NCBI GenBank assembly: GCA_910579215.1
Contig: CAJTTN010000008.1
Span: forward strand, 1 to 64,000
From: an uncultured Anaeroplasmataceae bacterium
GTDB lineage: Bacteria; Bacillota_I; Bacilli_A; Acholeplasmatales; Anaeroplasmataceae
Direction of reading: 5' to 3'
DNA: 64,000 bases
This document shows, piece after piece, positions 61,094 to 64,000 of the stretch (the stretch's first letter is position 1; every line of letters begins with the position of its first letter). The notes below the pieces were generated by a model. It saw only the letters and a list, made by a program, of their open reading frames with translations, did not search any database and was not told the origin of the DNA. The translations under genes and the position numbers were made by a program.

Positions 61094-63214
61094 TCATTTC
61101 TTTTCTATTTTTTGATAAGAGGGATGTCCTTTAATTAAAGGTTTTATTCCTGTCGGCATGGAAAAAGCTACCTTAATAAAATTATCTGTTCCAACACTTA
61201 CAACAATACCTAATCCAAATACTTTATGTTCAATTTTATCTCCTACATGATATAGCTCATCAAATTCTTTTTTAAGCTTTGGCTTTTCTATAACATAGCT
61301 ATCATATTTTTCTTTAGCTTTTTTATAAAAATCTGCAGATATATTCTTTAAATATTTTGTTCCCATTTCTTTAACAAATCGAGATTCTTTTTCCATCTCT
61401 AAATGTCCATAAAGCATTCTTGATTTAGCGTTAGAAACATATAAATGTTCTTTTGCACGTGTAATTCCTACATAGCAAATTCTTCGTTCTTCCTCTAAGT
61501 CTAAATCATCACTATGAAAGCCACTTGGAAAAATGCCTTCTTCCATTGCTACCATAAAGACTGTTTTAAATTCTAATCCTTTCACTTGATGATACGTAGA
61601 AAGTACTACTGACTCTTGATCCTCAGTTCTTTCTTCATCTGTCCGTAAGGATAAATCATTTAAAAGGCTTTCTAGCTTATCAATGTTATCTCCATCTACT
61701 GTATTTTCGGTTTCTTTCAAAACATTTTTTAATTCGTAAATATTTTCTAAGCGCTCATGCTCAGGATCTTCTAAGGCTAGCATTGCCTTATATCCCGTTT
61801 CCTCTAGCACTACATCTATCAATTTTACTAAAGGTATATTATTTATTTGGTTCTTTAAAGATTCCATAGTGGTATGAAATTCTTTTAAGGCTGTAAAGCC
61901 TGCCCCCTTACCCTCAAAGGTAGGAATAGAATTATATAAGGAAGTCTGTACCTCTAAAGCATGCAGATTAAGCTTTTCTAGTAAGGCAGAACCAATCTTT
62001 CGTTTGGGTTCATTTACAATTCGCATAAACGAAAAATCATCCTCTGGATAAATCATTACTCTTAAATATGCAATCATATCCTTGATTTCTTTTCTTGCAA
62101 AAAAGGATAGACCACCATAAATACGATAAGGAATTTGATATTTTATCAAAAAATCCTCAAACACACGTGAAATATAATTAGCGCGATAAAGAATTGCAAA
62201 ATCATTATAGGAATCTCCTCTCAAATGAAATTCCTTAATTTTATCTACAACAAACATTGCTTCACTTTTGCCACTAACAGCCTCATAATAAAATGGAACT
62301 ACGCCTTCCTTATTTTTCGTAAACATTACCTTTTTAATTTGATTAGGGTTGTGCTTAATAATTTCATTTGCCAAATTAAGAATAGGCATTGTAGAACGAT
62401 AATTCTCTTCTAATAAGATTAAATTATGCTCTAAGAAATCCGTTCGAAAGCGATTAATATTTTCAATTTTTGCACCTCTAAAGGAATAGATGGACTGAAA
62501 GTCATCTCCTACAACAAACAAATTATGATGTCTTGCTGCAAGCATAAAGATTAAATCATATTGTAGCTCATTTGTATCCTGAAACTCATCTACAAGAATA
62601 TATTGAAATTTTTCTTGATATCTCTTTAAGATCTCCATATTCGCTTTGAAAAGCTCAATAGTCTTTATGAGTAAATCATCAAAGTCAAGCATATTATTTT
62701 CTGCTAAATAGACACTATAATGTTGATTTACTTTTTCAAAAATAGATTTTAAATGGAGGTCACTAATTTTATAATTGGGAAAGTTTTTGGCTTTTGAAAT
62801 TAAGCCTTGAAGCTTTCTAGGCTTAATTTCATCTATATCCATGTCTTTACATATATTTTTAATTATTTTTAAGGAATCTTCCTCGTCTAAGATTAAGAAG
62901 TTTTTTGTATAAGGGGGTAAAGCTGTTATTTCTGTACGTAACAATCTTGCACAAAAGCTATGAAACGTAGAAATCCACATATATTTTGTCTCTACATGCA
63001 CTAAATCCTCTACCCTACGCTTCATTTCATTGGCCGCCTTATTCGTAAAAGTAACAGCCAAAATTTGAAAAGGGGAAATACCTTGATCAATGATATAAGC
63101 TATTCGTTCTGTTAGTACTCTTGTTTTTCCAGAACCAGCACCTGCCATAACCATTACAGGTCCTTCTGTAGTTGTTACAGCCTTAAGCTGACGATCATTT
63201 AGTCCTTCTAGCAT
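61094..63214 (-). CDS. pcrA: ATP-dependent DNA helicase PcrA/UvrD
   Basis: A 706-residue SF1A helicase acting in DNA repair and removal of stalled transcription or recombination complexes. Q-motif LNDRQLKAV, Walker A AGAGSGKTR (motif I), LAVTFTNKAANEMKRRV (Ia), LVDEFQDTN (II), VGDDFQSIYSFRGA (III), and VVLSTYHQVKGLEF (V). CYVGITRAKEHL is motif VI. The C-terminal IEHKVFGLGIVVSV is the PcrA tudor-like region that binds RNA polymerase. AAGGAGGGGAAGG precedes the ATG. The ABC-F gene ends 20 bp upstream, so both may be cotranscribed. Confidence 0.95.
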   Translation of the reverse strand: MLEGLNDRQLKAVTTTEGPVMVMAGAGSGKTRVLTERIAYIIDQGISPFQILAVTFTNKAANEMKRRVEDLVHVETKYMWISTFHSFCARLLRTEITALPPYTKNFLILDEEDSLKIIKNICKDMDIDEIKPRKLQGLISKAKNFPNYKISDLHLKSIFEKVNQHYSVYLAENNMLDFDDLLIKTIELFKANMEILKRYQEKFQYILVDEFQDTNELQYDLIFMLAARHHNLFVVGDDFQSIYSFRGAKIENINRFRTDFLEHNLILLEENYRSTMPILNLANEIIKHNPNQIKKVMFTKNKEGVVPFYYEAVSGKSEAMFVVDKIKEFHLRGDSYNDFAILYRANYISRVFEDFLIKYQIPYRIYGGLSFFARKEIKDMIAYLRVMIYPEDDFSFMRIVNEPKRKIGSALLEKLNLHALEVQTSLYNSIPTFEGKGAGFTALKEFHTTMESLKNQINNIPLVKLIDVVLEETGYKAMLALEDPEHERLENIYELKNVLKETENTVDGDNIDKLESLLNDLSLRTDEERTEDQESVVLSTYHQVKGLEFKTVFMVAMEEGIFPSGFHSDDLDLEEERRICYVGITRAKEHLYVSNAKSRMLYGHLEMEKESRFVKEMGTKYLKNISADFYKKAKEKYDSYVIEKPKLKKEFDELYHVGDKIEHKVFGLGIVVSVGTDNFIKVAFSMPTGIKPLIKGHPSYQKIEKK

Positions 63215-63234
63215 ATACCTTCCCCTCCTTATCT

Positions 63235-64000
63235 TTATTTTACTTCCTTGCTTTCCAAAAATTCTTCATAGGTTGTCATTCTATCTAAAATCGTTCCATT
63301 CTTCTCAAAGGAGATTATACGATTTGCAACAGTTTCTAGTAGCTCAGCATCGTGACTAGAGAATAATATATTCCCCTTATAGGCTTTCATTCCCTCATTT
63401 AAGGCTGTAATAGATTCCAAATCAAGATGATTGGTTGGATCCTCTAAAACTAAAATATTAGGTGCCTCAAGCATAAGCTTGGCAAACATACATCTAACCT
63501 TTTCTCCTCCAGATAAGACATTACACTTCTTTAAGGATTCCTCTCCACTAAATAGCATTCTACCTAACCAGCCTCGAATAAAGCTTTCGGTTTGGTCTTC
63601 CTCAGAATATTGTCTAAGCCAATCTATTAAAGATAAATCCTTATTAAAATATTCCTTATTCTCCTGTGGTAAAAATCCTGTAGAGGTTGTGATTCCCCAT
63701 TTAAATTTACCTGTATATTCCGTATCCTTACCTGCTAAAATATTGAATAATGCCGTAATAATAACAGAGTTTTCTGCCAAGAAGGCTATCTTATCATTTT
63801 TATTTACACTAAAGGTTAAATTTTCAAATAGACCTGGCTTTGATAAATTTTCAACAAACAAAATATCGTTTCCGACCTCACGATTTGGTTTAAATCCTAT
63901 ATAAGGATATCTTCTAGAGGAAGGTTCAATATCCTCTATTTTTATTTTCTCTAATAGCTTTTTACGTGAAGTTGCTTGACGAGATTTAGATTTGTTTGCA
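63235..64000 (-). CDS. ABC-F ATPase, C-terminal half (runs off window)
   Basis: A partial gene open to the right edge. It encodes the inter-domain linker (SKSRQATSRKKLLEKIKIED) and the second nucleotide-binding domain of an ABC-F protein of the YkpA/YbiT-like group, a ribosome-associated factor without membrane domains. Signature LSGGEKVRCMFAKLML and Walker B ILVLEDPTNHLDLESI are intact. The Walker A region is degenerate: IAFLAENSVIITALFNIL (about 63748-63794) has no GxGKS/T lysine. An apparent start at 63861 (TTG) is internal; upstream codons continue in frame. Confidence 0.9.
   Translation of the reverse strand, partial: ANKSKSRQATSRKKLLEKIKIEDIEPSSRRYPYIGFKPNREVGNDILFVENLSKPGLFENLTFSVNKNDKIAFLAENSVIITALFNILAGKDTEYTGKFKWGITTSTGFLPQENKEYFNKDLSLIDWLRQYSEEDQTESFIRGWLGRMLFSGEESLKKCNVLSGGEKVRCMFAKLMLEAPNILVLEDPTNHLDLESITALNEGMKAYKGNILFSSHDAELLETVANRIISFEKNGTILDRMTTYEEFLESKEVK

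Noticed and set aside
1..64000. CRISPR arrays, rRNA genes and metabolite riboswitches
   Set aside because: No regularly spaced repeats, no rRNA sequence, and no recognisable riboswitch or T-box core were found on reading both strands.

Overview
This 64 kb window comes from an AT-rich, low-GC Gram-positive bacterium. It is probably a gut-type member of the Bacilli in the Erysipelotrichia/RF39/Mollicutes-related part of Bacillota. The evidence is lipoproteins with a LASC-type lipobox, LplB/LplC-type sugar transporters without a PTS, AGGAGG-type ribosome binding sites, CCA-encoding tRNA genes, and TGA used as an ordinary stop (for example ATGA overlaps). The genus cannot be fixed from the sequence alone.

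1-14 kb holds a leftward fructan/sucrose locus. It has two ABC permeases, a solute-binding lipoprotein, a DUF624 membrane protein, an Ig-fold surface lipoprotein, three GH32 enzymes (two exported lipoproteins, one cytoplasmic), a PfkB fructokinase and an MsmX/UgpC-type ATPase. A divergent LacI-type regulator faces it across an intergenic region with a good promoter, a perfect cre-like site and two copies of a 14-bp palindrome. 14-20 kb is chromosomal: surE, tRNA-Thr, an orphan SIR2-domain gene, tRNA-Ser, tRNA-Gly, a lipase-like hydrolase, a GNAT-NUDIX fusion and a GNAT.

20-25.5 kb is a graveyard of mobile DNA. It contains a broken DUF5131 gene, two copies of a repeat encoding a small LTAK-type peptide (one intact, one decayed), a LytTR/DUF3021 pair, a GC-richer MerR-ATPase-permease cassette, and a serine recombinase relic lacking its catalytic domain. 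25.46-40.41 kb is a discrete 14.9 kb element inserted in the 3' end of tRNA-Leu(CAG). It is bounded by 14-bp direct repeats and carries a tyrosine integrase, a HUH-type replication initiator preceded by a large nested hairpin, a long leftward operon rich in membrane and surface proteins, and a repressor/NERD module with face-to-face promoters. No relaxase, VirB4, VirD4, terminase or capsid gene is recognisable. It looks like an undescribed small integrating virus or satellite, possibly inovirus- or plasmavirus-like, and is the strongest novelty candidate in the window.

40-48.4 kb returns to chromosomal genes: a GH13 glucosidase with an unusual NUDIX-maltose acetyltransferase fusion, an iron alcohol dehydrogenase, an ArsR regulator, acetyltransferases, a NUDIX hydrolase, and a sugar kinase/nucleotidyltransferase pair. 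48.4-58.4 kb is an RHS/YD-repeat polymorphic toxin locus. It has a 1795-residue RHS-HINT-toxin protein, its likely immunity gene, a frameshifted second immunity-like gene, and an orphan RHS C-terminus with a different (GIY-YIG-like) toxin that shares an apparently perfect 720-bp block with the main gene. Upstream are a holin-like protein, a PLOD-like glycosyltransferase and a small tail-fibre-like protein. 59.1-60.96 kb is an IS1182-type insertion sequence whose transposase carries an in-frame stop, followed by tRNA-Leu(GAG), a PcrA/UvrD helicase and the C-terminal part of an ABC-F ATPase that runs off the right edge.
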